A DNA stretch of 19,962 nt from Phenylobacterium sp. CCH9-H3 (GCF_001557235.1 NZ_LSJI01000008.1:1-19962), one strand, 5' to 3'. Shown: positions 1-8,655, counted from the stretch's first letter. The notes: generated by a model from the sequence alone, not told the origin. Program-made: numbers and translations.

Positions 1-1
1 G

Positions 2-361
2 GCCCGCCGCATCGGCGAGCTGCGCGCCGCGCTCCTGCGCCTGGCCTGGGACGAGGCCGAGCGAACCGAGATCGAGCCGGACGAGGGGGAGGGCGCCGAG
101 GGCGCCGACCACGCCGCCGCCGACCGCCTGCAGGCCTTCGCCTGGGTGCGCCAGGACCTGGAGGCCGTGGTCGCCCGGGACGTCGTCAACGACAGTTTCG
201 GCGCCGAGCCCCTGGACGATCACGTGGCCCGCGTGGCCCTGCGGCTGGGCATGGACGCCCCCGCCATCGCCCGCTGGCGCGACCTGCCCGACCCGCCCGA
301 AGCGGCCCTCGCACTCGAGCTCGACGATTGGGACGAGGCGGAGTGGGACAGCTCGGCGTAA
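2..361 (+). CDS. Hypothetical protein, C-terminal fragment (5' truncated by window edge)
   Basis: An open frame runs from the first bases of the window to a TAA stop at 359-361, so only the last 119 residues are visible. An ATG-type start can be drawn at 146, but the frame stays open upstream with the same Ala/Arg/Glu-rich, coding-like composition, so I treat it as the tail of a longer gene. The visible part is helical and charged. It has an acidic Glu/Asp/Gly linker about 25-35 residues in, then a region with the words FGAEPLDDHV and RWRDLPDPP, and ends in an acidic tail rich in Asp, Glu and Trp. I do not recognise the family and offer no function. The gene converges on purM across a repeat-bearing spacer. 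Confidence 0.6.
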   Translation, partial: ARRIGELRAALLRLAWDEAERTEIEPDEGEGAEGADHAAADRLQAFAWVRQDLEAVVARDVVNDSFGAEPLDDHVARVALRLGMDAPAIARWRDLPDPPEAALALELDDWDEAEWDSSA

Positions 362-366
362 GGCCG

Positions 367-472
367 GGGAGCGCCCGAAAGACGTGAAAACCGCAGAAAG
401 CGCAGAAGACGCAGAACAGGGCCGGGGCGCTCCCGCTGGTCGCTTCTGCGCCTGTCTGCGTTTTCTGCGGTT
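367..472. repeat. Intergenic inverted repeat between convergent genes, with CGCAGAA-type iterated arms
   Basis: The left arm (about 389-417) is AACCGCAGAAAGCGCAGA followed by GACGCAGAA. The right arm (about 443-472) is its near-perfect reverse complement, ending in TCTGCGGTT. Each arm is built from a CGCAGAA unit repeated about every 9 bases. A separate perfect 10-bp pair, GGGAGCGCCC (367-376) and GGGCGCTCCC (425-434), is interleaved with it, because its second half lies in the loop of the main hairpin. The element fills the spacer between two genes that end facing each other, so a bidirectional terminator or a dispersed REP-like repeat is the simplest reading. No transposase is nearby. Confidence 0.7.
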
Positions 473-494
473 AGACCCTGAGCCTTCGGCCCGG

Positions 495-1520
495 TTACCC
501 CTGCGCCAGTTCGCCCACCACGAAGGCGTCCTCGCCGTCGCGCACCAGGCCCTCCAGCACGTCCGGCAGGTCGTGCGGGTCCACGATCAGCACCAGGCCC
601 AGGCCGCAGTTGAAGGTGCGGCGCATCTCGGCCTCCGAGACCCCGCCCGTCTTGGCGAGCCAATCGAACACCGGCGGCATCGCCCAGGCGTTCCAGTCGA
701 AGCGGGGGACCAGCCCCTCGGCGATGGCCCGCGGCGGGTTCTCGACCAGGCCGCCGCCGGTGATGTGCGCCAGCCCCTTGATCCGCCCGGCCTTCAGGTG
801 CGGCAGCACGGTCTTGATGTAGATCCGCGTCGGCTCCAGCAGCGCCTCGGCGAGGCTCTTGCCCTCGGCGAACGGCGCCGGGGCGTCCCAGCCAAGGCCC
901 GAGCGCTCGACGATCCGCCGGATCAGCGAATAGCCGTTGGAGTGCGGGCCGGAGGAGGCCAGCCCCACCAGCACGTCGCCCGGCTTCTGGTCGGGGAGGC
1001 GCGGGATCACCTTGTCCCGGTCCACCGCGCCCACGCAGAAGCCGGCCATGTCGTAGTCGCCCTCGGCGTACATGCCGGGCATCTCGGCCGTCTCGCCGCC
1101 CACCAGGGCGCAGCCCGCCTGCCGGCAGCCCTCGGCGATCCCGGCCACTACCGAGGCGGCGGCCTCCACGTCCAGCTTGCCCGTGGCGTAGTAGTCCAGG
1201 AACATCAAGGGCTCGGCGCCCTGGGCCAGGAGGTCGTTGACGCACATGCCCACCAGGTCGATGCCCACGGTGCCGTGCAGGCCGGTCTCGATGGCCACCT
1301 TCAGCTTGGTGCCCACCCCGTCGGTCGTGGTGACCAGCAGCGGGTCGTCGTAGCCGGCGGCCTTGAGGTCGAACAGCGCCCCGAACCCGCCCAGCGACGG
1401 CTCCGAGCCCGCCCGGCGGGTGGATTTCGCCAGCGGCTTGATGCGTTCGACGAGGGCGTTGCCGGCGTCGATGGACACGCCCGCCTGCGCATAGGTGAGA
1501 CCGTTTGGCCGTTCGGACAT
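495..1520 (-). CDS. purM: Phosphoribosylformylglycinamidine cyclo-ligase (AIR synthetase)
   Basis: This is the cytoplasmic enzyme of de novo purine synthesis that closes the imidazole ring, turning FGAM plus ATP into aminoimidazole ribonucleotide. The 341 residues match the usual PurM length. Family words are clear: [12 protein letters not shown] at the N-terminus, [11 protein letters not shown] (about 64-74), [28 protein letters not shown] and a Ser/Gly-rich [11 protein letters not shown]. These are the ATP and substrate sites of the PurM/PurL fold. The ATG at 1520 sits just before the conserved start region. The gene is divergent from rnd with a 77-bp spacer. No purN follows it; the gene downstream lies on the other strand. 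Confidence 0.97.
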   Translation of the reverse strand: MSERPNGLTYAQAGVSIDAGNALVERIKPLAKSTRRAGSEPSLGGFGALFDLKAAGYDDPLLVTTTDGVGTKLKVAIETGLHGTVGIDLVGMCVNDLLAQGAEPLMFLDYYATGKLDVEAAASVVAGIAEGCRQAGCALVGGETAEMPGMYAEGDYDMAGFCVGAVDRDKVIPRLPDQKPGDVLVGLASSGPHSNGYSLIRRIVERSGLGWDAPAPFAEGKSLAEALLEPTRIYIKTVLPHLKAGRIKGLAHITGGGLVENPPRAIAEGLVPRFDWNAWAMPPVFDWLAKTGGVSEAEMRRTFNCGLGLVLIVDPHDLPDVLEGLVRDGEDAFVVGELAQG

Positions 1521-1555
1521 TTACGAACCCGGACTTGGAGTGCAGAGAGACGCGC

Positions 1556-1597
1556 TTGCGGACTGGAGTCGTCCGCGCGCGGGGCTATAGCTGATTT
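1556..1597. promoter_or_regulatory. purM/rnd divergent promoter region with palindromic GCTATAGC and a GANTC site
   Basis: GCTATAGC at 1584-1591 matches the Caulobacter housekeeping -10 pattern GCTANAWC at all but one position, and it is its own reverse complement, so it could serve either strand. For rnd the expected transcription start falls at about 1597-1599, on the ATG itself. An inverted repeat GCGGAC/GTCCGC (1558-1563 and 1571-1576) lies just upstream, and its loop holds GAGTC (1566-1570), a GANTC sequence of the CcrM type. I see no convincing -35 element for either direction. Confidence 0.4.
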
Positions 1598-2776
1598 ATG
1601 ACGCCTATCACTACCACCGCCGAACTCGCGGCGTTCTGCGATAAGATCAAGGGCCAGCCGTTCGTCGCCGTGGACACCGAGTTCATGCGCGAGACCACCT
1701 ACTGGCCGAAGCTGTGCCTGATCCAGGCGGCGGCGCCCTCGGCCGAGGCCACCATCGATCCCCTGGCCGAGGGCCTGGATCTGGAGCCGTTCCTGGCCAT
1801 CATGCGGGACACCTCGATCCTGAAGGTGTTCCACGCCGCCCGGCAGGACGTGGAAATCTTCAACAACCTGCAGGCCATGCCGCGGCCGCTGTTCGACACC
1901 CAGGTGGCCGGCATGGCCGCGGGCTTCGGCGAACAGATCGCCTACGACGCCCTGGTGCGCCAGATGCTGAAGATCGAGCTCGACAAGTCGAGCCGCTTCA
2001 CCGACTGGGCCCGCCGTCCGCTCACCGACAACCAGCTCACCTACGCCCTGGCCGACGTGACCCACCTGGCCAAGCTGTTCCCCATGCTGCGGGATCGGCT
2101 GGAGCGGGAAGGGCGCCTCGCCTGGGTCCAGGACGAGATGAACGACCTCACCGACCCGGCGAACTACGACGTCGAGCCGGAGAACGCCTGGAAGCGGCTG
2201 CGCCCGCGCCGGCACACCGCCAAGTACCTGGCCGTCTATCGCGCCGTCGCCGCCTGGCGCGAGCGCACCGCCCAGCTGCGCGACCAGCCGCGCGGCCGCA
2301 TCCTGAAGGACGAGGCGATCGACGAGATCGCGACGCAAGGGCCCACCGACGCCGAGGGCCTGGATCGCCTGCGCTCGGTGCCCAAGGGCTTCTCGGGTTC
2401 GCGCTTCGGGCCGGACCTGATCGCCTCCATCCGCGAGGCGCTGAAGGACCCCGAGGCCTACGCCCCCGTGGTCGAAAAGCCCCGCCAGTCGGCCTCGCCG
2501 GCCGCCGGCGCCGTGGTCGAGCTGCTGAAGGTGCTGCTCAAGGCCCGGGCGGAGGAGGCCAACGTCGCCTCCAAGCTCATCGCCACGGTCTCGGACCTGG
2601 AGCAGATCGCCAACGACGACGAGGCGGACGTGGCGGCCCTCAAGGGCTGGCGGCGCGAGGCCTTCGGCGAGGACGCCCTGAAGCTCAAGCGCGGCGAACT
2701 GGCCCTGGTGCTGGACGGCGCGCGGGTGCGTGTGGTCGAGGTCCGTCGCGCGCCGCGGGCGGCGGCCGCGGGCTGA
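1598..2776 (+). CDS. rnd: Ribonuclease D (3'-5' exoribonuclease, DEDDy family)
   Basis: The product trims 3' ends of structured RNAs, including tRNA precursors, in the cytoplasm. Its 392 residues fit the family. The catalytic acids are visible: D26 and E28 in VAVDTEF, D84 in HAARQDVEIF, and Y149 with D153 in LTYALADVTHL, which gives the DEDDy set. An HRDC-type nucleic-acid-binding region follows at about 205-285, with a second helical domain to the C-terminus. The ATG at 1598 has no Shine-Dalgarno sequence and lies 7 bases after a -10-like box, so the mRNA may be leaderless. The gene is alone on its strand, followed by a long structured spacer. Confidence 0.96.
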   Translation: MTPITTTAELAAFCDKIKGQPFVAVDTEFMRETTYWPKLCLIQAAAPSAEATIDPLAEGLDLEPFLAIMRDTSILKVFHAARQDVEIFNNLQAMPRPLFDTQVAGMAAGFGEQIAYDALVRQMLKIELDKSSRFTDWARRPLTDNQLTYALADVTHLAKLFPMLRDRLEREGRLAWVQDEMNDLTDPANYDVEPENAWKRLRPRRHTAKYLAVYRAVAAWRERTAQLRDQPRGRILKDEAIDEIATQGPTDAEGLDRLRSVPKGFSGSRFGPDLIASIREALKDPEAYAPVVEKPRQSASPAAGAVVELLKVLLKARAEEANVASKLIATVSDLEQIANDDEADVAALKGWRREAFGEDALKLKRGELALVLDGARVRVVEVRRAPRAAAAG

Positions 2777-2956
2777 TCCTGAGGACAAGATCAAATAACG
2801 GAGTTCGCACGGCTTTTCGGACCCGTCCCGCCCTTGTCCACAGGCTGTGCACCGCCGGCGCCACGGGCCGTTCACAGGGCTGTCGCAAGACAAGGTTGCG
2901 GCCCGGCCGGCCTTGAGTGAACCTCTCCTTGCCGAGAGGAACTGCGGCGCGGCGGA

Positions 2957-3154
2957 CCGGGCGACCGGGAGGCCAAGCGGGCAGGCGGCCCTCCAGATCA
3001 AGGCTCCGGGGCGACCCGGGTCCAGCGGGACGGAGCGGCACGGGAGACGGAGCGGAGCCAAGCCGGGCGACCGGCGCGGCCGAGGTCCCACCCCACCAGC
3101 AGGCACAGGTCCCCCAACGGATCTGTTCTAGAGGGCGGTGTTCCGGGCGACCGG
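2957..3154 (+). repeat. Four same-orientation GCGA-tetraloop hairpin motifs
   Basis: The 12-mer CCGGGCGACCGG occurs exactly at 2957-2968, 3063-3074 and 3143-3154. A variant, CCGGG-GCGA-CCCGG at 3006-3019, has one extra base pair and keeps the loop. Each unit folds as a short GC stem closed by a GCGA (GNRA) tetraloop when read on the plus strand; on the minus strand the loop would be TCGC. The last unit lies inside the terminator-like hairpin. A direct repeat GACGGAGCGG (3029-3038 and 3046-3055) lies between the second and third units. Confidence 0.7.
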
Positions 3155-3173
3155 GGCGCCGCCCTCTTCATTT
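3131..3173 (+). terminator. Intrinsic-terminator-like hairpin, plus strand
   Basis: GAGGGCGG (3131-3138) pairs perfectly with CCGCCCTC (3159-3166). The stem extends inward by a T-G and a G-C pair, an inner CCGG-GCGA-CCGG hairpin caps it, and TTCATTT follows on the plus strand. The other strand has no T-rich tail at this point. It would end transcripts from rnd or from the candidate RNA upstream. Confidence 0.6.
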
Positions 3174-3221
3174 GCGGCCTTACGGCTGCGCTCCGCGCGA
3201 GCGGTGCCGAGGGCCTGCGGG

Positions 3222-3252
3222 TGGGGGACAGCCTCAAGGCCATCCCCCATTT
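3222..3252. terminator. Hairpin just beyond the ppx stop codon
   Basis: TGGGGGA (3222-3228) pairs with TCCCCCA (3243-3249), and the interior forms GCC-TCAA-GGC. On the plus strand a short TTT follows. On the minus strand the hairpin begins about 10 bases after the ppx stop but has no U-tract. It could act as a backup terminator for rightward transcripts or protect the 3' end of the ppx message. Confidence 0.45.
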
Positions 3253-3259
3253 CCTCGGC

Positions 3260-4762
3260 TCAGCCCATCTCGAGCTTGAGCTTCAGCGCCTGGGCCAGCG
3301 CCTGGGCGCGGCGGGTGGTCTGCTCGCCCAGCAGCATGTCCTCCCACGCCGCGAGCGCGGTGAGCGACAGGCGATCGCCCCGGATCGTCACGGCCGACTT
3401 CTCCAGCAGGCGTGCGTTGCGGGCGGACAGGTCGCAGGCGAGCCGGATCGCCGCCCCGATGGCCCGGGCGCGCTGCCGCCGCTCCGGCGTCAGGACGCGG
3501 CCCACGGCCGAGGCGTCCGGCGGCTGCGGGGCGGCGGAATGGCGGGCGAAGGCGACATTGGCGAGAAACGCGCGCTCGGCATGGTTCATGTCCGCCAGCG
3601 GCGCGCGCAGCACCTGCTCGAACGCCAGGTCGGCCCGGTGGTCGGGGTGGAGGAAGGCGCCGAGGTCCGCAAGCCGGCAGGCCGCCGCCAGCAGCACGCC
3701 GTCGCGGCCCTCGAACAGCGGCGGCAGCGCCTCGAACAGCGGCCCGATCCAGGCCTCGATCGCCGGCCCCAGTCCGGGCGCCAGGCCGCGGTGGGCCACC
3801 AGGGCCTCGCAGCCCTCGATCAGCGGATTGAGCTGGCGGACCTCGGGCGCCATGCCCTCCAGCAGCAGGCCCTCGCGCACCCCGTAGGCCGAGATCACGA
3901 TCTTCTCGATCCCCAGCCGCTCGATCAGCCGGTCCAGCACCGCCGCCGCATAGGGCAGGGTGTCGAACCGCTTCTTGGACAGGCCCTCGATGCCCTCCAA
4001 GGACGAACGGGACTGCCGCTGGACGAACCGCGCCAGGTCCAGGGCGTCGGCGCCGCCGATCTCGTACTGGTGCGCCACGTGCAGCGGGTACTTCACGAGC
4101 TGCATATGCAGCAGCGCCAGGTTCCGCCACGCCCCGCCCACCGCGTGGAACTCCGGGCTGGAGTAACGACTGGCCAGCGGCGCCAGCCGGTCGTCGATCA
4201 GCCGCCGCGTGCGCTCCAGGTTCATGGCCTTGGGCGCGCCGAGCGCGAAGGGGCCCAGCGGCAGGGTCACGCCCTCGATGTTGTTGAACCCGTTCAGGCG
4301 CACCAGCTCCAGGCTGGAGCCGCCCAGGTCGCCCACCACCCCTTGCGCGTCGGGCTGGCCGCACACGACACCCAGGGCGGCGTAGCGGGCCTCCTCCTCG
4401 CCGGAGAGCACGCGCACCTCGAGGCCGGTCTCGTCCATCACCCGCTTCAGGAAGGCCTTTCCGTCCGCGGCCTCGCGCACCGCAGCCGTCGCGCACGCGG
4501 TGACTTCCTCGGCCCGCCAACCCTCGAGCAGGGCCCGGAACCGGCGAAGCGCGCCGACGGCCGCCTCGACGCCCTCGGGCGACAGGCGGCGGGTGGTGGT
4601 CAGGTCCTTGCCCAGGCCCGCCACGACCTTCTCATTGTAGATGGTCCAGAGCGCGCGCCCGTCGACCCGGTAGATGACCAGGCGCACGGAGTTGGACCCG
4701 ACGTCGATGACGGCCGCCTGGCGGCCCTCGGCCCGGCCGGAGCTATCCCCGCGTGGCCACAT
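3260..4762 (-). CDS. ppx: Exopolyphosphatase, Ppx/GppA family
   Basis: The enzyme removes phosphate from the ends of polyphosphate chains in the cytoplasm; some family members act on pppGpp instead. The 500 residues begin the actin-like fold at [12 protein letters not shown] (about 17-28), continue with the catalytic Glu region [12 protein letters not shown] (120-131, E122) and the phosphate loop [10 protein letters not shown] (144-153), and end in an HD-like helical domain near [16 protein letters not shown]. The ATG at 4762 lies inside the 3' end of ppk1, giving a 20-bp overlap, so translation is probably coupled. This puts polymer synthesis and degradation in one transcript. A pure GppA role is less likely given the ppk1 neighbour. 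Confidence 0.93.
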   Translation of the reverse strand: MWPRGDSSGRAEGRQAAVIDVGSNSVRLVIYRVDGRALWTIYNEKVVAGLGKDLTTTRRLSPEGVEAAVGALRRFRALLEGWRAEEVTACATAAVREAADGKAFLKRVMDETGLEVRVLSGEEEARYAALGVVCGQPDAQGVVGDLGGSSLELVRLNGFNNIEGVTLPLGPFALGAPKAMNLERTRRLIDDRLAPLASRYSSPEFHAVGGAWRNLALLHMQLVKYPLHVAHQYEIGGADALDLARFVQRQSRSSLEGIEGLSKKRFDTLPYAAAVLDRLIERLGIEKIVISAYGVREGLLLEGMAPEVRQLNPLIEGCEALVAHRGLAPGLGPAIEAWIGPLFEALPPLFEGRDGVLLAAACRLADLGAFLHPDHRADLAFEQVLRAPLADMNHAERAFLANVAFARHSAAPQPPDASAVGRVLTPERRQRARAIGAAIRLACDLSARNARLLEKSAVTIRGDRLSLTALAAWEDMLLGEQTTRRAQALAQALKLKLEMG

Positions 4763-6962
4763 TTTCGATCGCGCGCGGCATGTCCTTCACTTTCTGCCCG
4801 CGACCGGAAAGGCTGGGATTGGTCATGAAATACTCGTGCGCCGAAAAGGCGTTCGGGTGGTCCCAGGCAGGATCACGCCTATAGCGGCCGTCGGCGTCGA
4901 GGGTCCAGCTTTGCGCTTCGTCTTTCAGGTTCGCCACCATGATCTGTTGCAGGACCTGCTGGTGCACCGTCGGGTTCTCGATAGGCGTCATGACCTCGAC
5001 GCGGCGGTCGAGGTTGCGCGGCATCCAGTCGGCCGAGGACATGTAGAGCCGCGCGTGCTGCGAGGGCATGGCATGGCCGTTGGCGAAGGCCACGATCCGC
5101 CCGTGCTCGAGGTAGCGGCCGACGATCGACTTCACCCGGATGTTGTCCGACAGGCCCGGCACGCCCGGTCGCAGGCAGCAAATGCCGCGGATCACGAGGT
5201 CGATGGGCACGCCCGCTTGGCTGGCCGCGTACAGCCCGTCGATGATTTCCGGGTCCACCAGCGAGTTCATCTTGGCCCAGATCGCCGCGGGCTTGCCCGC
5301 CTTGGCGTTCGTCGCCTCCTGGCCGATCAGCCGCAGCAGGTCGCGCTTCATGGTGACCGGCGAGAACGAGAGGCGCTCCAGCCCCACGGGCTGGGCATAG
5401 CCGGTGATGAAGTTGAACAGCTTTGCCGAGTCGCGGCCGAAGGGCGGGTCGGTGGTGAACAGCGACAGGTCCGTATAGATGCGCGCCGTGATCGGGTGAT
5501 AGTTGCCCGTGCCGAAGTGGCAATAGCTGCGCAGCGTGTCGCCTTCCTTGCGGACCACCGTCGAGAGTTTGGCGTGGGTCTTGTACTCGATGAAGCCGTA
5601 GACCACGTGCACGCCGGCGCGCTCCAGGTCCCGGGCCCACTTCAGGTTGGCCTCCTCGTCGAACCGCGCCTTGATCTCGATGAGGGCGGTGACGTTCTTG
5701 CCGTTCTCGGCCGCCTCGATCAGCGCCGCCACGATGGGGCTGTCCTTGGACGTGCGATACAGCGTCTGCTTGATGGCCAGGACGTTGGGGTCGCGGGCGG
5801 CCTGCCGAAGGAACTGCACCACCACGTCGAAGCTCTCGAACGGATGGTGGACCAGGATGTCCTTCTCGCGGATCGCCGCGAAACAGTCGCCGCCGTGATC
5901 GCGGATCCGCTCGGGGAACCGCGGGGTGAAGGGCTTGAACTTCAGGTCCGGCCGGTCCGACGGGATGAGCTGGGTCAGCTCGTCCAGGCCCAGCAGGCCG
6001 TCCATGACGATGATGTCTTCCGGATTGGCGTGCAGGCTGGCGGAGATGAAGCCGCGCAGCTCCTCGGGCGTCGAGGCCTCCAGCTCGACGCGCACCACCG
6101 AACCCAGGCGGCGCTGCTTCAGCCGGGCCTCGAACTCGCGCACCAGGTCCTCGGCCTCTTCCTCGATCTCCACGTCGGAGTCGCGGATCAGCCGGAAGAC
6201 GCCCTGTTCCTCGATCTCGCAGCCGGGGAATAGGTGGTCGAGGAAGAGGGTGACCATGCTCTCCAGCGAGATCACCCGCCGCTGCTGCCTGCGGCGCGTC
6301 GAAGGCCGTCCGGGCGCAATGTCCCAGAACCGCGCCACCTGGGCCGGGAGGGGGGCCAGGGCATAGAGCTGCCGTCCGTCCGACGTGCGGCGGATCTTCA
6401 GCACCAGCGAGAAGGCCAGGTTGGGGATGAACGGGAACGGGTGCGCCGGATCGATGGCCAGGGGCGTCAGCACCGGGAACAGCTCGGTCAGGAACCGTTC
6501 CTCCAGGCCCGCCCGCTCGGCCGGCGTCACCTCCGAGGCGGAGACATAGCGCAGGCCTTCACCCGCCAGTTCGGCGCACAGTTCCCGCCAACGGGTCTGC
6601 TGGTCCGCCATCAGGTCGGCGGCGGCCTCGTTGACCCGCAGCAGCTGTTCGGCGGCGGTCAGGCCGTCCTGGCTCACCACCCGCACGCCTTCGCGCACCT
6701 GCGCCTTCAGGCCCGCCACGCGGACCATGTAGAATTCGTCCAGGTTGTTGGCGCTGATCGCCAGGAAACGCAGCCGCTCGAGGAGGGGGTGACGCGGGTT
6801 CATGCTCTCGGCGAGCACCCGGCGGTTGAACGCCAGCCACGAGAGCTCGCGATTGAAGAAGCGGGCGGGGCTGGCCTTGAGATCCTCGACCGCCGCCGCG
6901 GCCGCCTCGGCGGGCGCCGGGCTCGGGGCGCTCATCGGTGCGACATCGTTCGGCGGAGACAT
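4743..6962 (-). CDS. ppk1: Polyphosphate kinase 1
   Basis: PPK1 reversibly transfers the gamma phosphate of ATP to inorganic polyphosphate. The N-terminal domain opens with [17 protein letters not shown] (34-50) after an Ala/Pro-rich extension of about 30 residues. The catalytic C-terminal half has H463 in THAKL, equivalent to the autophosphorylated His of the E. coli enzyme, the GTGNYHP motif (484-490), and H620 in RYLEHGR, the second conserved His. The 739 residues are slightly longer than usual because of the extension. The ATG at 6962 has an AGGGA-type ribosome site and follows the CYTH-CHAD stop by 18 bases. The 3' end overlaps the start of ppx. Confidence 0.97.
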   Translation of the reverse strand: MSPPNDVAPMSAPSPAPAEAAAAAVEDLKASPARFFNRELSWLAFNRRVLAESMNPRHPLLERLRFLAISANNLDEFYMVRVAGLKAQVREGVRVVSQDGLTAAEQLLRVNEAAADLMADQQTRWRELCAELAGEGLRYVSASEVTPAERAGLEERFLTELFPVLTPLAIDPAHPFPFIPNLAFSLVLKIRRTSDGRQLYALAPLPAQVARFWDIAPGRPSTRRRQQRRVISLESMVTLFLDHLFPGCEIEEQGVFRLIRDSDVEIEEEAEDLVREFEARLKQRRLGSVVRVELEASTPEELRGFISASLHANPEDIIVMDGLLGLDELTQLIPSDRPDLKFKPFTPRFPERIRDHGGDCFAAIREKDILVHHPFESFDVVVQFLRQAARDPNVLAIKQTLYRTSKDSPIVAALIEAAENGKNVTALIEIKARFDEEANLKWARDLERAGVHVVYGFIEYKTHAKLSTVVRKEGDTLRSYCHFGTGNYHPITARIYTDLSLFTTDPPFGRDSAKLFNFITGYAQPVGLERLSFSPVTMKRDLLRLIGQEATNAKAGKPAAIWAKMNSLVDPEIIDGLYAASQAGVPIDLVIRGICCLRPGVPGLSDNIRVKSIVGRYLEHGRIVAFANGHAMPSQHARLYMSSADWMPRNLDRRVEVMTPIENPTVHQQVLQQIMVANLKDEAQSWTLDADGRYRRDPAWDHPNAFSAHEYFMTNPSLSGRGQKVKDMPRAIENVATRG

Positions 6963-6980
6963 TCTGATTCCCTGAGTGCG

Positions 6981-8564
6981 TCAGACGCTGCGCAAGCGTG
7001 CGCGGGAAAGGTTAAGGTCCTCATTGCGGCCGTCTGAAGACGACCAGAAGGGTTTGATCCTGCGGAACGCCTTGAGCGCCGCGTTGGCTGCTTCCAACAC
7101 CCGGTCTTCCTCGCCGGTCAGGCGCCCGACCTCCAGTCCGGCGGCGAAGGCCAGTTCGCCCGACCGCCGCCCCACCGCCCGCATGGCCACGGCGCGCGCC
7201 ACGGCCATGTCGTTCAGCTCGCCCATCTGGTCCTGCAGCGCCTTGAGGGCCGCGACGAAGCGCTGGCGGCGCTTGGGATGGCGAGGGAACGCATCGCCGA
7301 AGAACGCGGCGGCGTAGCGCAGCTTCTTGGCCTGCTTGCGCAGGTCGTGCCGCGCCTCGGCGTCGATCTTCAGGAACCGGCGAGACCTGCGCCTCAGCCG
7401 CCGGTCCAACTTGTCCAGCACAGGCGCCGCCAGGTCGGCCGCCAGGCCTTCGCGCAGGGCGCGCTGCTCGTCATTGGCGAGCCGCCGCCACCCGCCGACC
7501 TCGATCCACTCGGCCAGGGTCAGCAGCAAGGTCCGGAAGCGCTGGGACCGGACGGCCGCCAGGGCGCGCTCGTAGGCCTCGGCCTGGGCGATGCGCAGGG
7601 CGCGGAAGAAGGCGGCGCGCCCCGGGCTCTCGTCGATCTCGTCCGGCGTGGCGGCCCGCTGCAGGAAGACGTCGATGTCGCGGGCTTCGGACAGCTCGCC
7701 CGCCAGCCAGCGGGTCTCGATCCGCGCCGCGTTCAGGCCCTCGGCGTCCAGCATCGCCTTGAACACCGACAGGGCCGCGCGCAGGCGGCGCAGTCCCACC
7801 CGCATCTGGTGAAGGACGTCGGGATTGTGCGCCCGCTGCAGCAGCCGGGCATTCCCCGCGATCTGGACGAGCGCCTCCCGGGCGACCTGCTGGAAGGCCT
7901 CCCCGCCGGTCGTCTCCGGCAGCACCGTCGAGGCTTGTGCCCTGAGGGCGGCGACTCCGTCGTGGCCGGCCAGCCGATAGCCGCGCTCGGCCTTGCTCTC
8001 GAACGCCAGGGTCAGGGCCGCCTTGGCCTGGAGCTCGCGGGCCAGGTCGAACAGGTCCTGCGGCGCGCCGGCCAGCAGTTCCAGCTCCATCTCCGCGATC
8101 GGCTCCTGGCGTTCGCCGGCCACGATCAGGCCCGTATCAAACACCACTTCGATGCGGGTTCTGCCTCGCGTCCAGACGTGCGTCCGGCGCTCGACCTCCA
8201 CCGTGAAGGCGGGGGCCAGGGGCGCCTCGCCGATCGTGGCCAGCGCCGGCGTCCCCGCCAGCGCCGCCAGGTCGAGGTCCGGCCCGGGCGTCTCGACCTC
8301 CCACTCGTCCCGCTCGAAGAGGCCGCCCCCGGCGCGGTGCTTGAGCGTCTGGACGTGGTTGTCGCCCTTTCGCCGCACCCGCAGGCTGAACCCCCCGTCG
8401 CGGAGCGTGTGCGTCGGCGTGTCGAAATAGGTGGCGTGAAGTTGGGCGACGCTGCCCCCGGCCAGGGGAAAAGCCTCCCCCTGCAGCGCCTCGACGGCGC
8501 CGGCGCCGAGCTGGAACTTGAGTTCCAGCTCCGGGGCGGCCTTGACCGGTTTCCGCGCAAGCAT
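6981..8564 (-). CDS. CYTH-CHAD domain protein, probably polyphosphate-associated
   Basis: The N-terminal CYTH (triphosphate tunnel) domain starts with the ELELK signature at residues 12-16. Further charged strands typical of the tunnel include FSLRVRRKGD, QTLKHRAGG and AEMELELLAG. A CHAD helical domain fills the C-terminal half, with its conserved HQMRVGLRRLRAALSVFK helix. CHAD domains bind polyphosphate, and CYTH proteins hydrolyse tripolyphosphate or related triphosphates. I chose the ATG at 8564 (527 residues) because GAGG lies 9 bases upstream and the CYTH signature normally sits close to the start. A TTG 14 codons further up is less likely. It is followed closely by ppk1 and ppx, which supports a polyphosphate role. 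The exact substrate is unknown. Confidence 0.9.
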   Translation of the reverse strand: MLARKPVKAAPELELKFQLGAGAVEALQGEAFPLAGGSVAQLHATYFDTPTHTLRDGGFSLRVRRKGDNHVQTLKHRAGGGLFERDEWEVETPGPDLDLAALAGTPALATIGEAPLAPAFTVEVERRTHVWTRGRTRIEVVFDTGLIVAGERQEPIAEMELELLAGAPQDLFDLARELQAKAALTLAFESKAERGYRLAGHDGVAALRAQASTVLPETTGGEAFQQVAREALVQIAGNARLLQRAHNPDVLHQMRVGLRRLRAALSVFKAMLDAEGLNAARIETRWLAGELSEARDIDVFLQRAATPDEIDESPGRAAFFRALRIAQAEAYERALAAVRSQRFRTLLLTLAEWIEVGGWRRLANDEQRALREGLAADLAAPVLDKLDRRLRRRSRRFLKIDAEARHDLRKQAKKLRYAAAFFGDAFPRHPKRRQRFVAALKALQDQMGELNDMAVARAVAMRAVGRRSGELAFAAGLEVGRLTGEEDRVLEAANAALKAFRRIKPFWSSSDGRNEDLNLSRARLRSV

Positions 8565-8606
8565 GCGGCGGGCCTCGGAAACGTGGCCAGCGCGCCACGC
8601 GGGCAA

Positions 8607-8655
8607 CCAGTGCAGGAAAACAAATCGTCTTGTCTATCGTGCGGGAAAATATTCT
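8607..8655 (-). promoter_or_regulatory. AT-richer island, possible promoter for CYTH-CHAD-ppk1-ppx
   Basis: Positions about 8617-8655 are clearly richer in A and T than their surroundings and lie directly after a terminator-like hairpin and before the CYTH-CHAD start. A promoter is expected here if the hairpin works, but I cannot pick a confident -35/-10 pair. Confidence 0.25.

Larger units (their letters stand above)
2832..3173 (+). ncRNA. Candidate structured non-coding RNA, or structured 3' UTR of rnd
   Basis: The gene-free stretch 2777-3259 has no credible reading frame but many local hairpins. CCTTGTC (2832-2838) can pair with GACAAGG (2889-2895). Alternatively TGTC-GCAA-GACA forms a GNRA-loop hairpin at 2881-2892. 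GTTCAC (2870-2875) can pair with GTGAAC (2917-2922), and CCTCTC/GAGAGG pairs at 2922-2939. Four GCGA-loop hairpins follow at 2957, 3006, 3063 and 3143. The last sits inside an intrinsic-terminator-like hairpin on the plus strand. GGCTCC (3002-3007) can pair with GGAGCC (3054-3059), closing around the second. The 5' end and promoter are not found, so both edges are approximate. It does not resemble RNase P, tmRNA, 6S or SRP RNA as far as I can tell by eye. Confidence 0.35.

Noticed and set aside
384..1601. A plus-strand frame opposite purM that starts inside the inverted repeat
   Set aside because: Its N-terminus is a translation of the repeat and the rest mirrors purM codons, so it is not a gene.
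2917..3279. Plus- and minus-strand frames of 81-120 codons in the rnd-ppx spacer
   Set aside because: They are Arg/Pro/Gly-rich with no motif, overlap hairpins and terminators, and look like chance frames in GC-rich DNA.
8565..8606. TTG start at 8606 for the CYTH-CHAD gene
   Set aside because: The ATG at 8564 has GAGG at good spacing and puts ELELK near the N-terminus, as is usual.
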